In this document: positions 49,186 to 58,262 of the stretch, one piece after another
How positions within the stretch are numbered: position 1 is the first letter of the stretch
Layout: each line of letters opens with the position of its first letter
Source: an uncultured Planctomycetota bacterium
Lineage (GTDB): Bacteria > Planctomycetota > Phycisphaerae > SM23-33
Assembly (NCBI GenBank): GCA_903892515.1
Contig: CAITIS010000020.1
Span: 1 to 64,000 of the forward strand
Reading direction: 5' to 3'
Length of the DNA: 64,000 nt
Translations under genes and position numbers: made by a program
Notes under the pieces: model-generated
Database searches by the model: none
Told to the model about the DNA's origin: nothing
Seen by the model: the letters and a program-made list of their open reading frames with translations, nothing else

Positions 49186-50208
49186 TTACTGCCGGCCGTC
49201 GATGCCATATTGACGCATCTTGCGGATGAGGGTGGTGCGGTGAACGGCCAGCAGCTTGGCAGCGGCAGAACGGTTGCCCTGGGTCTGGCGGAGCGCCTTG
49301 AGGATTGCGCCCTGTTCGACGGAAGCGAGGCTGTAGATCAGCGGGGAATTGTCGATCTGCGTAATGCGTCCGGGAGCAGGCTCCACCGCAGGACGGCCAT
49401 GACACGCCGAGTCGGGATCGGCCATGATGGCCGGGGGCATCGGCGGCAGACCGGTAGCGTAGAGTCGCTCAATGTAGCCGCAAAGCTCTCGGACGTTGCC
49501 AGGCCAGGCGTAGTCGCGCAATTCGTGCCGGATGGCCAGGCCCAACTGCCGTGGCGACATGTTGTATTGCGCGGCGAAGTATTCGAGATAGTAGTCCAGC
49601 AGCGGATCGACGTCCTCAGGCCGGCTGCGCAGCGGCGGAATCTCGACCCGGACGATGTTCAGCCGGTGGTAGAGATCGATGCGGAAAGTTCTGTCATCCA
49701 CCATCCGGCGCAGGCTGCGGTTGGTTGCGGCGATGAAGCGAACGTCAACGGAAATGGGTTTGGCCGAGCCGACTGGCACGACCTCATGCTCCTGCAGCAG
49801 CCGCAGGAGCTTGGATTGCAGATGGATCGGAATCTCCCCCACCTCGTCCAGCAGCAGGCTGCCGCCCTGCGCGGCCCGCACGACGCCCAAGGTCTCGCTC
49901 ACGGCGCCGGTGAATGCGCCCTTTACGTGGCCAAAGAACTGGCTCTCAAACAGGGTATCGCTGATGCCGGCACAATTGACGGGGATGAAGGGCTGATCGG
50001 CCCGCCGCGAGCGGACGTGAATCCGCCGAGCGAGAAGTTCCTTGCCCGTCCCACTCTCGCCTTCTAAGAGCACCACGCAATCATTGGTTGCGACGGCGTC
50101 CACGACGGCAAGAACGTGCCGGAAAAGGGGACTGGCCCCAATCAGGGACTCGCTAAAGCGAGCTTCGTCGGCATGTGGTGAGCGATCCACACGCATAGCG
50201 GAAAGCAT
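49186..50208 (-). CDS. Sigma-54-dependent activator without receiver domain
   Basis: A 340-residue bacterial enhancer-binding protein. The AAA+ domain (about residues 22-250) has Walker A LLEGESGTGKELLARR, the sigma-54 contact loop GAFTGA, Walker B GGSLLLDEVGEI and an Arg finger region (FRIDLYHRLN). A Fis-type HTH closes the protein (GNRSAAAKLLAVHRTTLIRK). There is no N-terminal sensing domain, so its activity must be controlled by level or by a partner; the pseudo-receiver next door is a candidate. Confidence 0.9.
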   Translation of the reverse strand: MLSAMRVDRSPHADEARFSESLIGASPLFRHVLAVVDAVATNDCVVLLEGESGTGKELLARRIHVRSRRADQPFIPVNCAGISDTLFESQFFGHVKGAFTGAVSETLGVVRAAQGGSLLLDEVGEIPIHLQSKLLRLLQEHEVVPVGSAKPISVDVRFIAATNRSLRRMVDDRTFRIDLYHRLNIVRVEIPPLRSRPEDVDPLLDYYLEYFAAQYNMSPRQLGLAIRHELRDYAWPGNVRELCGYIERLYATGLPPMPPAIMADPDSACHGRPAVEPAPGRITQIDNSPLIYSLASVEQGAILKALRQTQGNRSAAAKLLAVHRTTLIRKMRQYGIDGRQ

Positions 50209-50487
50209 CTCCTCCGATGTTTCCTCGAACTTGGTACTTGAGCCTAAAGACGCTGGGCTGACTTATTCAGAGCTGAGCACGTCAACCGCTCACATATATG
50301 TACCGCAACTCGTTGAAAATTGCAATAGGTAAAACAAAAAAGGGCTGCGGATTTGCCCGACTCAACCCTAGTGGCATCGGGCCATTGCAGTGTCTTGGGC
50401 CTTGGTACACTACGCAAGAGAGCTGCATCATTAGCCGATACTCCCAGTGAAGCTTTCAATTTGAGCAGTTTACCGGAGTGTGATGCA
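50209..50487. other. Divergent promoter region
   Basis: The gap separates the minus-strand sigma-54 activator from the plus-strand histidine kinase set. No gene is supported, and no convincing -24/-12 element was found. Confidence 0.35.
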
Positions 50488-52044
50488 ATGCGCATCGGTC
50501 TGCAGGTAAAGTCCATCCTGGTCTTGGCCGTGGTCGTCCTGGCGACGACTGCCAGCGGCGGATGGCTCTACTATGCGGTCACCAGCAACGTCTTGCGTCA
50601 GAATGACCGGGCCCAGGTCGAAAAGCTCATCGGCGGCTTGGCAATCGCGGCCGAACCCTGCATCGCCCAGCAAGACCTGCAAGCCATCCAAAAGCTCGTA
50701 AAGGATTTGGCTTCATTGCCTTCCATTCGCTACGTGGCGGTGGTGGACGCCGGCGGCAAGACCCTGGCCTCCGACCAGCGATTCTTCCATTCCGGCTCAG
50801 CGGGCCACACCTACCCCCAGCCCAGCCTGTCTTACGAGTTGCAGCGGCCCAACAGCCTGGAACTCGGTCGGCCGCTTGTGGTTAAGCGAGGTAACGAACA
50901 CGTCGTCGCCGGGGGCGTCCGGCTGATTGCCGACACGACCGACACCAACGCCGTTCTCATGCGGCTGCACCGCGAAATGACCGTCTGCGCCGCGACGGTG
51001 CTGATTACGCTGATTCCGCTGGGCTACCTGCTTGTCTGGCGCGTGATGGTCGTGCCGGTTCGCAACCTGCTGCTGGCCACACGGCGGCTATCCGACGGCG
51101 ACTTCTCCGTCCGCACCACCACGACCCAGCGCAATGACGAGATTGGTGAGCTGGCCGGCTCGTTCGACGAAATGGCCGAGCACCTGTACGAGTCGCAGTC
51201 CCAGTTGCGATCTGCCAAGGATTCGCTCGAGCGCAAGGTCATCGAGCGGACGGGCGAGCTGGAAACCGCCAACCGCCGCCTGCGCGAAGAGATGGCCGAG
51301 AAGGAAGATTTCCTTCGCGCCGTCAGCCACGACCTGGGCGCGCCGCTGCGGAACATCGCCGGCATGGCCAGCATGATCGCCATCAAGTGGCAAGCGCAAC
51401 TCCCCGAAGAGGCGATAGCCAAGCTCAAGCGGATTCAAGCCAACGTCGAAGTCGAGACGGGCATGATTCGCGAGCTGCTGGAACTCAGCCGCATCAAGAC
51501 CCAGCCGGAGTCGCGAACGTTTCTGGACTTCGGCACGCTCATGCAGGAACTGGCCGACTCGTTCGAGTACGAGCTTAAGGCCCAGAACATCCATCTGGAA
51601 GTGGCACCTGGCATGCCCCGGCTGTACGTCGAGAAAAACCGCATGCGCCAGGTCTTCCAGAACCTGCTGGACAATGCCATCAAGTACATCGGCCACCGGC
51701 CCAATGCCCGCATCCAGATCCAATACGAGCGTCGCGACGAAATGCACGTGTTCAGCGTCGCCGACAACGGACCGGGCATCCCGGCCGAGGATCACGAGCG
51801 GATATTCCACGTCTTCCGGCGCTCCCCCTCCACCGCCACCGCCGCGGTTACGGGCAAAGGCGTGGGTCTGGCCGTCGTGAAGACCGTCGTGGCGAACTAT
51901 GAAGGCCGAGTCTGGGTGCAGTCAGCCCCGGGCAACGGCTCGACTTTCTACGTGGCTCTCAGTGTGTTCAGCACGGAAGGGCCCCAGGAGCGTTTGGATG
52001 AATCCGCACCGCGCCAAGAATTCGCTAGCCATACTGCTGGTTGA
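50488..52044 (+). CDS. Membrane sensor histidine kinase
   Basis: A 518-residue kinase started at the ATG at 50488 (GGAG nine bases upstream). Order of features: TM1 (ILVLAVVVLATTASGGWLYY), a periplasmic sensing domain (about residues 32-170), TM2 (AATVLITLIPLGYLLVW), HAMP, a coiled coil, the phosphoacceptor box FLRAVSHDLGAPLRNIAGMA, then HATPase N, G1 and G2 boxes (NLLDNAIKYIG, VADNGPGIP, GKGVGLAVVKTV). It overlaps the next gene, a single-domain response regulator, by 47 bp. Confidence 0.92.
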   Translation: MRIGLQVKSILVLAVVVLATTASGGWLYYAVTSNVLRQNDRAQVEKLIGGLAIAAEPCIAQQDLQAIQKLVKDLASLPSIRYVAVVDAGGKTLASDQRFFHSGSAGHTYPQPSLSYELQRPNSLELGRPLVVKRGNEHVVAGGVRLIADTTDTNAVLMRLHREMTVCAATVLITLIPLGYLLVWRVMVVPVRNLLLATRRLSDGDFSVRTTTTQRNDEIGELAGSFDEMAEHLYESQSQLRSAKDSLERKVIERTGELETANRRLREEMAEKEDFLRAVSHDLGAPLRNIAGMASMIAIKWQAQLPEEAIAKLKRIQANVEVETGMIRELLELSRIKTQPESRTFLDFGTLMQELADSFEYELKAQNIHLEVAPGMPRLYVEKNRMRQVFQNLLDNAIKYIGHRPNARIQIQYERRDEMHVFSVADNGPGIPAEDHERIFHVFRRSPSTATAAVTGKGVGLAVVKTVVANYEGRVWVQSAPGNGSTFYVALSVFSTEGPQERLDESAPRQEFASHTAG

Positions 52045-52423
52045 TGACGATGCCGACAGCCGATGGCTGGTCCGGGAATCGCTCCTCCAGCGGCAGGTGG
52101 ACAATCCGCTTTTTGAAAGCGAGAGCGGCGACGAGGCCCTCGCTTTTCTGCTCCAGCGCGGCAGGCATGCCGAGGCGCCGCGACCTGGCGTGGTATTCCT
52201 CGACATCGAAATGCCCGGCATGGATGGCCAGGAAGTTCTACTCCGCATCAAGAAGACGCCGGAATTGAACGATATACCCGTAGTGATGCTGACGGCATTG
52301 AACGACGACAACCACAGGCAAAGAGCGATCAGTAACGGCGCTTTGGGCTATATCGTCAAGCCCGACACGCTGGAACAACTGGGCGAACAGGTGGCATCGG
52401 CCGCCCGGGGCGTCCTTTCGTAA
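51998..52423 (+). CDS. Single-domain response regulator (Rcp1-like)
   Basis: A 141-residue receiver started at the ATG at 51998 (AGGAG seven bases upstream). It has the acidic pair in ILLVDDDADSRW, the phosphoacceptor Asp in VVFLDIEMPGMDGQEVLL, the Thr/Ser in VVMLTALNDD and the Lys in YIVKPDTLEQ. There is no output domain, so it probably relays phosphate from the overlapping kinase to a partner such as the GGDEF protein. Confidence 0.88.
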   Translation: MNPHRAKNSLAILLVDDDADSRWLVRESLLQRQVDNPLFESESGDEALAFLLQRGRHAEAPRPGVVFLDIEMPGMDGQEVLLRIKKTPELNDIPVVMLTALNDDNHRQRAISNGALGYIVKPDTLEQLGEQVASAARGVLS

Positions 52424-52535
52424 TACTAACGGCGTGAACGCGGACGAGGGACATCGCGCCCGTTGCTGTGTCGAGCGGGAGCGTAATGCGCCAACACCCA
52501 GGCTATTGAAGCCTGCTGACGGAGACCGGCTGCAC

Positions 52536-53564
52536 ATGACTCAAGAAGCAAGCGTCCTGTCCCCGACAATTCTGATCGTTGACGACGACGTCGACCAGCG
52601 TGAGCTGGTCCGCGAAACGTTGGCGCTGCACTTTCCCCTTTCCGCCGACAAGATCCACGCTGCCAGTTCAGCCAGTGAGTGCCTGGGGCTGGACCTGTCG
52701 CATACGGACATCATCCTGCTGGATTACAATCTGCCCGACATGCCCGGGCTGGAACTGCTTCGGCAGATCACCGCCCGCTGTGACGCCCCGGTCATCTTCG
52801 TCACCGGCGAGAGCGTGCCCGCGACCGCCTGTCAGGCCATCCAACTCGGCGCGCAGGACTACATCGTCAAGTTGGGAAATTACCTGCTGACCTTGCCGGT
52901 CATGGTGGAAAAGAACCTTCGCCAGCATCAGATCAAGCTCGAAAACGCCCAGTTGCACGAGGAACTCAAGAACCGCATGGAGCAGATCCGCGTGGCCAAT
53001 CAGCAGCTTCAGGAATCACTGAACACGCTGCAGATGATGGCCGGCACGGACCACCTGACGGCCCTGGCCAATCGGCGGACGTTTGCCGAGGTGCTGGAAC
53101 GCTCCTTCCGCGAGGCCCAGCGGTACGACTTCGACCTGGCCTGCGCCATGTGCGACCTCGACCACTACAAGCGTCTCAACGACACGCTGGGGCACCAGGC
53201 CGGCGACCGGATTCTCGTTACCGCCGCCGACTGCATCCGGGCGAACCTTCGCGCCAGTGACACGGCCGCCCGCTACGGCGGCGACGAGTTCGTGCTGCTG
53301 CTGCCGCATACCTCGATGGAGATGGCGCACCTCGTTGTCAGCCGCATCCGCCAACAGCTCGTCGTGGCCACTAACGACGCCGCCGGTCCCAACACGGGCG
53401 CCTGCGGCGTGACGATGTCGATTGGCCTGGCTTCGCTGAAGTCTGATCGGCCCAAGACGGCCGACGCCCTGGTCGCCATGGCCGACAAGGCTCTCTACGC
53501 TGCCAAAGAACGCGGCAAGGATTGCATCGTCACGTACGAGCGGCTTTCCTGCCAGTTGATCTAA
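52536..53564 (+). CDS. Response regulator with GGDEF domain (diguanylate cyclase)
   Basis: A 342-residue protein. The receiver domain (about residues 12-128) has DDD and the phosphoacceptor Asp in DIILLDYNLPDMPGLEL and Lys in YIVKLGNYLL. A coiled coil links to a GGDEF domain (about 165-335) with the intact active site RYGGDEFVLLLPH and an inhibitory I-site R-x-x-D (LRASDT) five residues before it. It should make c-di-GMP when phosphorylated and be product-inhibited. It follows the kinase and single-domain regulator, forming a short signalling operon. Confidence 0.9.
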   Translation: MTQEASVLSPTILIVDDDVDQRELVRETLALHFPLSADKIHAASSASECLGLDLSHTDIILLDYNLPDMPGLELLRQITARCDAPVIFVTGESVPATACQAIQLGAQDYIVKLGNYLLTLPVMVEKNLRQHQIKLENAQLHEELKNRMEQIRVANQQLQESLNTLQMMAGTDHLTALANRRTFAEVLERSFREAQRYDFDLACAMCDLDHYKRLNDTLGHQAGDRILVTAADCIRANLRASDTAARYGGDEFVLLLPHTSMEMAHLVVSRIRQQLVVATNDAAGPNTGACGVTMSIGLASLKSDRPKTADALVAMADKALYAAKERGKDCIVTYERLSCQLI

Positions 53565-53590
53565 AACCGCCTTCATGACTGGCCCGCCCC

Positions 53591-53616
53591 GTGGCACAGC
53601 CGCCCTCGGCCGTGCG
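53591..53616. repeat. Palindromic repeat copy
   Basis: GTGGCACAGCCGCCCTCGGC with its partial complement; a member of the dispersed family described at 39650, 40361, 44330 and 47488. A TATAAT hexamer lies at 53674-53679, downstream of it. Confidence 0.6.
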
Positions 53617-53792
53617 ATTTCTTGTCGGGACCAACGTTTGTGCCCATAACTCACGCCCGGCCAACGCATGGGCTATAATTACCGGCGTATTCGATTAGCT
53701 GACTGTATCCATGGGAAACGTCTGGCGATACACGCCATTCGAGACCAGGCCATGGCCGGGAGCGGCCTTGAATCATGACGAAAGGAAGACAT

Positions 53793-54194
53793 ATGAAACT
53801 GGCGGTTTTTGCGATGATGGCGACGGTGGCAGTGGCTCTGGTTGGTTGCGCAAGTCCCCGCGGTGGCGGCATGAGCGGTGGCGAAGGCTTTGCCATCGTC
53901 ACCCCGCCGCTGACTACGCACGTCAAGCAGGGCGAGACGAAAGAGATCACTGTATCCCTCAGCCGAGGTGAGTATTTCAAACGCGACGTTACGCTGGATA
54001 TCAAGGCCTCTGAGGGAATCTCCGTAACGCCGCACGAGGCCACGATCAAGGCGAGCGAAAAGACCGATGTGCACCTGCGCATTGCGGTGCCCAAGAATGC
54101 CGCCATGGGCGAGTACAAGATCTTCCTCACGGGCACGCCTGAAACCGGCCAGCCCACTTCGACAGAGGTTAAGGTGAAAGTCGTCGCCCCGTAG
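53793..54194 (+). CDS. Predicted lipoprotein with beta-sandwich domain
   Basis: A 133-residue protein started at the ATG at 53793 (AAAGGAAG upstream). The signal peptide MKLAVFAMMATVAVALVGCA ends in a lipobox. The remainder is a beta-rich domain (VKQGETKEITVSLSRGEYFK, then VTLDIKASEGISVTPHEATI) resembling an Ig-like or COG1470-type fold. Probably anchored in the membrane; function unknown. Confidence 0.68.
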   Translation: MKLAVFAMMATVAVALVGCASPRGGGMSGGEGFAIVTPPLTTHVKQGETKEITVSLSRGEYFKRDVTLDIKASEGISVTPHEATIKASEKTDVHLRIAVPKNAAMGEYKIFLTGTPETGQPTSTEVKVKVVAP

Positions 54195-54209
54195 CCGCTG
54201 CGTTGAATA

Positions 54210-54283
54210 GTGTCGCGGGCGTTTCGCCGTGTCAGGCTCCTGCCGTCTGGAGGTTGCCTGCGCGGGCGAGACGCCCGCGACAC
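54210..54283. repeat. GGGCGAGACGCCC-type inverted repeat
   Basis: Arms GTGTCGCGGGCGT (54210-54222) and its complement (54271-54283) enclose a second hairpin GCGGGCGAGACGCCCGC (54262-54278). The same core occurs at 48074 and 63918. Confidence 0.6.
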
Positions 54284-54351
54284 AAAGCCGGCCTTGCTCA
54301 ACGCAGTAACGGCTCAAGGGAATAAAGTCGTCTCTGGCAGACGGCGTCGAA

Positions 54352-55683
54352 TTGACAGCCTGCCCCACCAGGCCTGACAATCTGGGCGTGTCCGACAGAG
54401 CCACCAAAGCCATGGCCGTGGCCGTGATTCGCCGCCTGCGTCGCAACGGGCATGAGGCCCTGTTGGCCGGCGGGTGCGTGCGCGACATGCTCATGGGCCG
54501 ACGCCCCGCCGATTTCGACGTCGCCACCAGCGCCACTCCCGATGAAGTGGCTCGGATCTTTCACCGCGTCATCATGGTCGGGGCCAAGTTCGGCGTGGCC
54601 ATGGTCATCATCGACCAGCGTCGTATCGAGGTGGCGACCTTCCGCACCGACGTCTCCTACTCCGACGGCCGGCGGCCCGACAGCGTCCGCTTCGCCTCGG
54701 CCCGCGAGGACGCCCTCCGCCGCGACTTCACCATCAACGGCATGTTTTTTGACCCGCTCTCGGGCCAGGTGGTGGACTACGTCGGCGGGCAGGAGGATCT
54801 CCAGGCCGGCGTGATCCGCGCCATCGGCGACGCCGAAATCCGATTCAGCGAGGACTACCTGCGGATGCTCCGCGCGGTGCGCTTCGCCAACCGCTTCAAC
54901 TTCCCGCTGGACGAGGCCACGACCCGCGCCATCAAGGCGCGTGTCGAAAAGATCCACGGCATCAGCGGCGAGCGGATTCGCGAAGAGCTGGAAAAGATGC
55001 TCTCGCACGTCTCGGCCGCCAAGGCCATGGAAATGCTGCACGAGATGGGCCTGCTCCAAGCCATCCTGCCGGCACTCTTTGAACGCGAGAGCCTCTGGCC
55101 GGCGGCGCGACAACGCATGGAGCTGCTGGCAATCCACCGAGACTACGTGCTGCTGATGGCGGCCCTGCTGGCGGAATTGCCCGCTGAGACGATCCGCGCC
55201 CTCGCGAGAGCATGGGGCGGATCGAACCTGCTCAAGGACTCGCTGCTGTGGCTTTCGACGCATCATCGCCACTGGCAGCGGCCGGACATGAGCCTGGCCC
55301 AGCTCAAGCGGCTCATGGCCAATCGGGACTGGCAGCGGCTGTTGGTATTGTGGAAGGCCCAGGAAAGAATTGAAACCGGTGCGGAGGTCAACTCTCTGGC
55401 CCTGTCGCGCCGAGCGTCACGCGTGGCCCCCGAGTCCGTCGCCCCGCCGGCGCTGGTGACGGGACTGGACCTAAAGGACCTGGGCCTGCCCTCCGGGCCG
55501 AAATTGGGCAGCCTGCTGCAACGGCTATATGAAGCCCAGCTTGACGAAACCATCTCGACGCGCCCCCAGGCGATGGAACTGGCACGGTCCCTCATCGCCG
55601 GAAGACAAGCGGGCCGCAGAGACGCAGAGAACACGGAGATGGGCAGCAATCGAGAAGGAAACGATGCTTCGCCCAAACGGTAG
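54352..55683 (+). CDS. CCA tRNA nucleotidyltransferase / poly(A) polymerase family protein
   Basis: A 443-residue class II nucleotidyltransferase. The N-terminal head carries GGCVRDMLMGRRPADFDVAT with the two catalytic Asp residues, ATFRTDVSYSDGRRPDSVRF and RRDFTINGMFFDPLSGQVVD; RNA-binding helices follow (RFANRFNFPLDEATTRAIKA). Members add CCA to tRNA or A tails to RNA; which cannot be decided from these motifs. The start is a TTG at 54352 or a GTG at 54388. The last 27 residues (from about RQAGRRDAENTEM) come from the purine-rich repeat family, so the gene has been extended by a repeat. Confidence 0.87.
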   Translation: MTACPTRPDNLGVSDRATKAMAVAVIRRLRRNGHEALLAGGCVRDMLMGRRPADFDVATSATPDEVARIFHRVIMVGAKFGVAMVIIDQRRIEVATFRTDVSYSDGRRPDSVRFASAREDALRRDFTINGMFFDPLSGQVVDYVGGQEDLQAGVIRAIGDAEIRFSEDYLRMLRAVRFANRFNFPLDEATTRAIKARVEKIHGISGERIREELEKMLSHVSAAKAMEMLHEMGLLQAILPALFERESLWPAARQRMELLAIHRDYVLLMAALLAELPAETIRALARAWGGSNLLKDSLLWLSTHHRHWQRPDMSLAQLKRLMANRDWQRLLVLWKAQERIETGAEVNSLALSRRASRVAPESVAPPALVTGLDLKDLGLPSGPKLGSLLQRLYEAQLDETISTRPQAMELARSLIAGRQAGRRDAENTEMGSNREGNDASPKR

Positions 55684-55889
55684 GATCCGCAGGTCCTCGC
55701 CGAAGTGCAGCGCAGGCGAGGTTCTGCGGACGAGGGACCCCTCTCCCCGTCCGCAGAACCTCTCACAACGTCGTTCGAGGACCTGCGGACCCTACAAGTC
55801 CCGTTTCCCTCTGTGAAATCTGCGTCATCTGCGGACTCACAACGACGTTCGAGGACCTGCGGACCCTACGTCCCTTGCTATAGCTCATG
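55680..55889. repeat. Repeat cluster at the 3' end of the CCA/poly(A) polymerase gene
   Basis: An inverted repeat starts with GTAGGATCCGCAGGTCCTCG (55680-55699) and recurs reversed as CGAGGACCTGCGGACCCTAC at 55776-55795 and 55850-55869. A nested hairpin with perfect 14-bp arms GAGGTTCTGCGGAC (55718-55731 and 55749-55762) lies between them. The stop codon of the upstream gene is inside the first arm. Confidence 0.65.
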
Positions 55890-56717
55890 CTAACATCCCT
55901 TGGCCAGGGCGTTGAGCGTGGCCAGGTACTTCTGGGCTGTGCCCGTGTCGTAGGTCTGCCCGGCAACGTGATATAGCAGATACTCCTCTGGCCGCCGCTC
56001 CAGCAGTCGCTGCTGGGCCTCGGTCAGGCCCACTTCCTTGCCCTCGGCCCGGTGCGCGACCAGATCGTCCAAGTGCTCGAAGATCTCATTGGAGAGCGCG
56101 TAGATGCCGGCGTGGGCGAGAAACAGCCCATTCTCCAAATCCGGCGTGGCTATCTCGGGCCATTGCGTGGGCTCTGGCTTTTCGATGATTCGCAAGCAGC
56201 GGTACAGCCGGTCAGACAGCCTCTCGCCCCGGCAAGCCCCCACCAGGTGCAATTCGCTGCCAGGCACTGCCTGCACCCCGATCATGGCTGAGGGGTGAGC
56301 TTGCTCAAAGGCCTGCACAACTTGCCGCGCGGGTGTAGGCGCGCCCGGACCGGCCACGTGAACGTGGTCGCCCAGCAGCACCAGCACGTCGTCACCGGCA
56401 GCAAAGCCCTTGGCCGACCAGACGGCGTAGCCAAATCCATACGGTTTGACGCCAGCGATGTATTCGATTCGCTCCGCCAGCGCCGGCTCGGCCGAGAAGT
56501 ACGCCCTGAGCATGTTCTGCTGGTCGTCGGAGCAGACGAAGCAGGCGCGGTCGCAGCCCGCCTCCAGCGCCTCGCGAAGAATCCACTGGGCCACCGGGCG
56601 GACCGAGCCGTCGGGGCCGATAAGGGGGAACATGGCCTTGGGCAACTGCCGGGTAATGGGCCCCAGCCGAGTGCCTTTGCCTGCCACCGGAATGATTGCT
56701 GCCAGAGCTTTTGCCAT
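55890..56717 (-). CDS. Sugar-phosphate nucleotidyltransferase
   Basis: A 275-residue protein started at the ATG at 56717 (GGAG five bases upstream). It opens with ALAAIIPVAGKGTRLGPITR, QLPKAMFPLIGP, the nucleotide-binding signature of GalU/RmlA-type enzymes, followed by DVLVLLGDHVHV (Asp that binds metal). Such enzymes make UDP- or dTDP-sugars from sugar-1-phosphates. GalU-like activity is most likely; the exact sugar is not decided. Confidence 0.82.
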   Translation of the reverse strand: MAKALAAIIPVAGKGTRLGPITRQLPKAMFPLIGPDGSVRPVAQWILREALEAGCDRACFVCSDDQQNMLRAYFSAEPALAERIEYIAGVKPYGFGYAVWSAKGFAAGDDVLVLLGDHVHVAGPGAPTPARQVVQAFEQAHPSAMIGVQAVPGSELHLVGACRGERLSDRLYRCLRIIEKPEPTQWPEIATPDLENGLFLAHAGIYALSNEIFEHLDDLVAHRAEGKEVGLTEAQQRLLERRPEEYLLYHVAGQTYDTGTAQKYLATLNALAKGC

Positions 56718-56942
56718 CTTCGCTCCCAAGCAGGAGTAGTCCGTCGTCGCCGTCGATTCTGTGAGTCCTGAGCAGGTGAACAGTAGACCGCAGGCGAGCG
56801 GCCAGTATTCGCGCCTGTTCACCTGTTCTGCTGCTCGCCTGCTCTGTAGTCCTTCACCTGGGATTTTGCAGTCACAAAATCACAGGTGAAGGACTACCAG
56901 GATGTCTATAATACCGCTGGAGTTGACCCCATGGGAGACACG

Positions 56943-57218
56943 ATGTCCAGGACGTGCCAATTGATTCGCTACGCCGGCGAGGTACAGGGCGTGGGCTTTC
57001 GCTACACGGCCATGCGCTTGGCCGGCGGGTTCGACGTGGCCGGGTACGTCAAGAACCTGCCCGACGGCCAGGTCGAGTTGCTGGTCGAGGGAGACAGCGA
57101 GCAGGTGCAGGCGTATCTCCAGGCCTTGAAGGATCGCATGGGCGCGTACATCCAGAACGTTCACCAGGAAGTTTGCCCAGCCAACGGCACGTTGAAGGGA
57201 TTCGACATTCGCTTTTGA
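56943..57218 (+). CDS. Acylphosphatase
   Basis: A 91-residue acylphosphatase started at the ATG at 56943 (GGGAG five bases upstream). The catalytic loop GEVQGVGFRYTAM supplies the Arg and a later NLPDGQVELLVEG contains the conserved Asn. It hydrolyses acyl phosphates such as carbamoyl phosphate. It lies 10 bp before the MEMO1-family gene and is probably co-transcribed. Confidence 0.9.
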   Translation: MSRTCQLIRYAGEVQGVGFRYTAMRLAGGFDVAGYVKNLPDGQVELLVEGDSEQVQAYLQALKDRMGAYIQNVHQEVCPANGTLKGFDIRF

Positions 57219-57228
57219 GGAGCTGGAC

Positions 57229-58107
57229 ATGAGCCGTCAAGCATATCGCGCAGGCAGTTTCTACGAGGCCGCCCCCGACGCCTGCCGCCAGGCTGCGCAA
57301 GAGATTTTGAAGCAAGTGGAATTGCCCAAGGACCTGCCCGAAGAGATCTTCGGCGGCATCGTGCCGCACGCCGGCTGGGTCTTCTCCGGCTACACTGCCG
57401 CCATGACGCTCAAGGCCCTGTCCGAGCGCAACCGCCTCAAACGCGTGGTCGTTTTCGGGGCCGATCACTGGGGCATCGCCGGAAAGGGAGCCGTGTACGC
57501 CGAAGGTAGTTGGCAGACGCCGCTGGGCGAGGCGCCCATCGACGCTGAGTTGGCGCAAGCGCTGCTGTCGGCCTGCCCGCTGCTGCGCGAAGACGCCCGT
57601 GCCCACGCCCGCGAGCACAGCATCGAGGTGCAACTGCCGCTGATGCAATTGCTCAACAGCGACGTGAAATTCGTGCCCATCAACGTCAGCCCCTCGGCCG
57701 ACGCCGTGAAGATCGGCCAGGCCATCGGCAAGGTGCTGAAGCAGGATTTTCCCGGCGTATCGGTCATCGGCAGCACGGACCTGACGCACTACGGCCCGCA
57801 GTACAACTTCACGCCCGGCGGCACGGGACCGGGCGGGCTGGACTGGGCCAGAGACAACGACCGCCGCGTACTCAAGCTGATCGAAGGCCTGCGGGCCGAC
57901 CAGGTCGTCGATGAAACCGCCAGCCGGCTCAACGCCTGCGGGGGCGGATCCACCGCGGCCGTCATTGCCGCCGCAGCCGTCATGGGCGCCCATCGCGGCC
58001 TGCTGCTGCACTACACCACCAGCGCCGAAGTCATGGCCGACCTGGACGGCATGTACCGCGCCACCGCCAGCGATTCGGTCGGATATGCCTCGGTGATTTT
58101 TGCGTAG
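57229..58107 (+). CDS. AmmeMemoRadiSam system protein B (MEMO1 family)
   Basis: A 292-residue protein matching the MEMO1/DODA-like family: VPHAGWVFSGYTAAMTLKAL, VVVFGADHWGIAGKGAV, REHSIEVQLPLMQLL and GSTDLTHYGPQYNFTPGG. The His residues resemble those of extradiol dioxygenases. The partners A (AMMECR1) and the radical SAM protein are not adjacent; function of the system is unknown. It overlaps nothing and is followed by short GGTGGGC-type repeats. Confidence 0.9.
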   Translation: MSRQAYRAGSFYEAAPDACRQAAQEILKQVELPKDLPEEIFGGIVPHAGWVFSGYTAAMTLKALSERNRLKRVVVFGADHWGIAGKGAVYAEGSWQTPLGEAPIDAELAQALLSACPLLREDARAHAREHSIEVQLPLMQLLNSDVKFVPINVSPSADAVKIGQAIGKVLKQDFPGVSVIGSTDLTHYGPQYNFTPGGTGPGGLDWARDNDRRVLKLIEGLRADQVVDETASRLNACGGGSTAAVIAAAAVMGAHRGLLLHYTTSAEVMADLDGMYRATASDSVGYASVIFA

Positions 58108-58175
58108 GGTGGGCCGATCCCATGGGTGGGCGATCCCGTGGGGTGGCCGATCCCGTAGGGTGGGCCGAGACGCGC
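58108..58175. repeat. Short tandem GGTGGGC-type repeats
   Basis: Four variant copies of a GGGTGGGCCGATCCC unit follow the MEMO1 stop codon and end with a GAGTCCCACC inverted end. No gene is supported in this stretch. Confidence 0.5.
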
Positions 58176-58262
58176 AGCGACGAGTCCCACCAGTTGCGTT
58201 TTTATCGACCCAACTGCCCACGCCGCACCGAGCTATTAAGTAGCCACAGGCGTATCAAGAGC

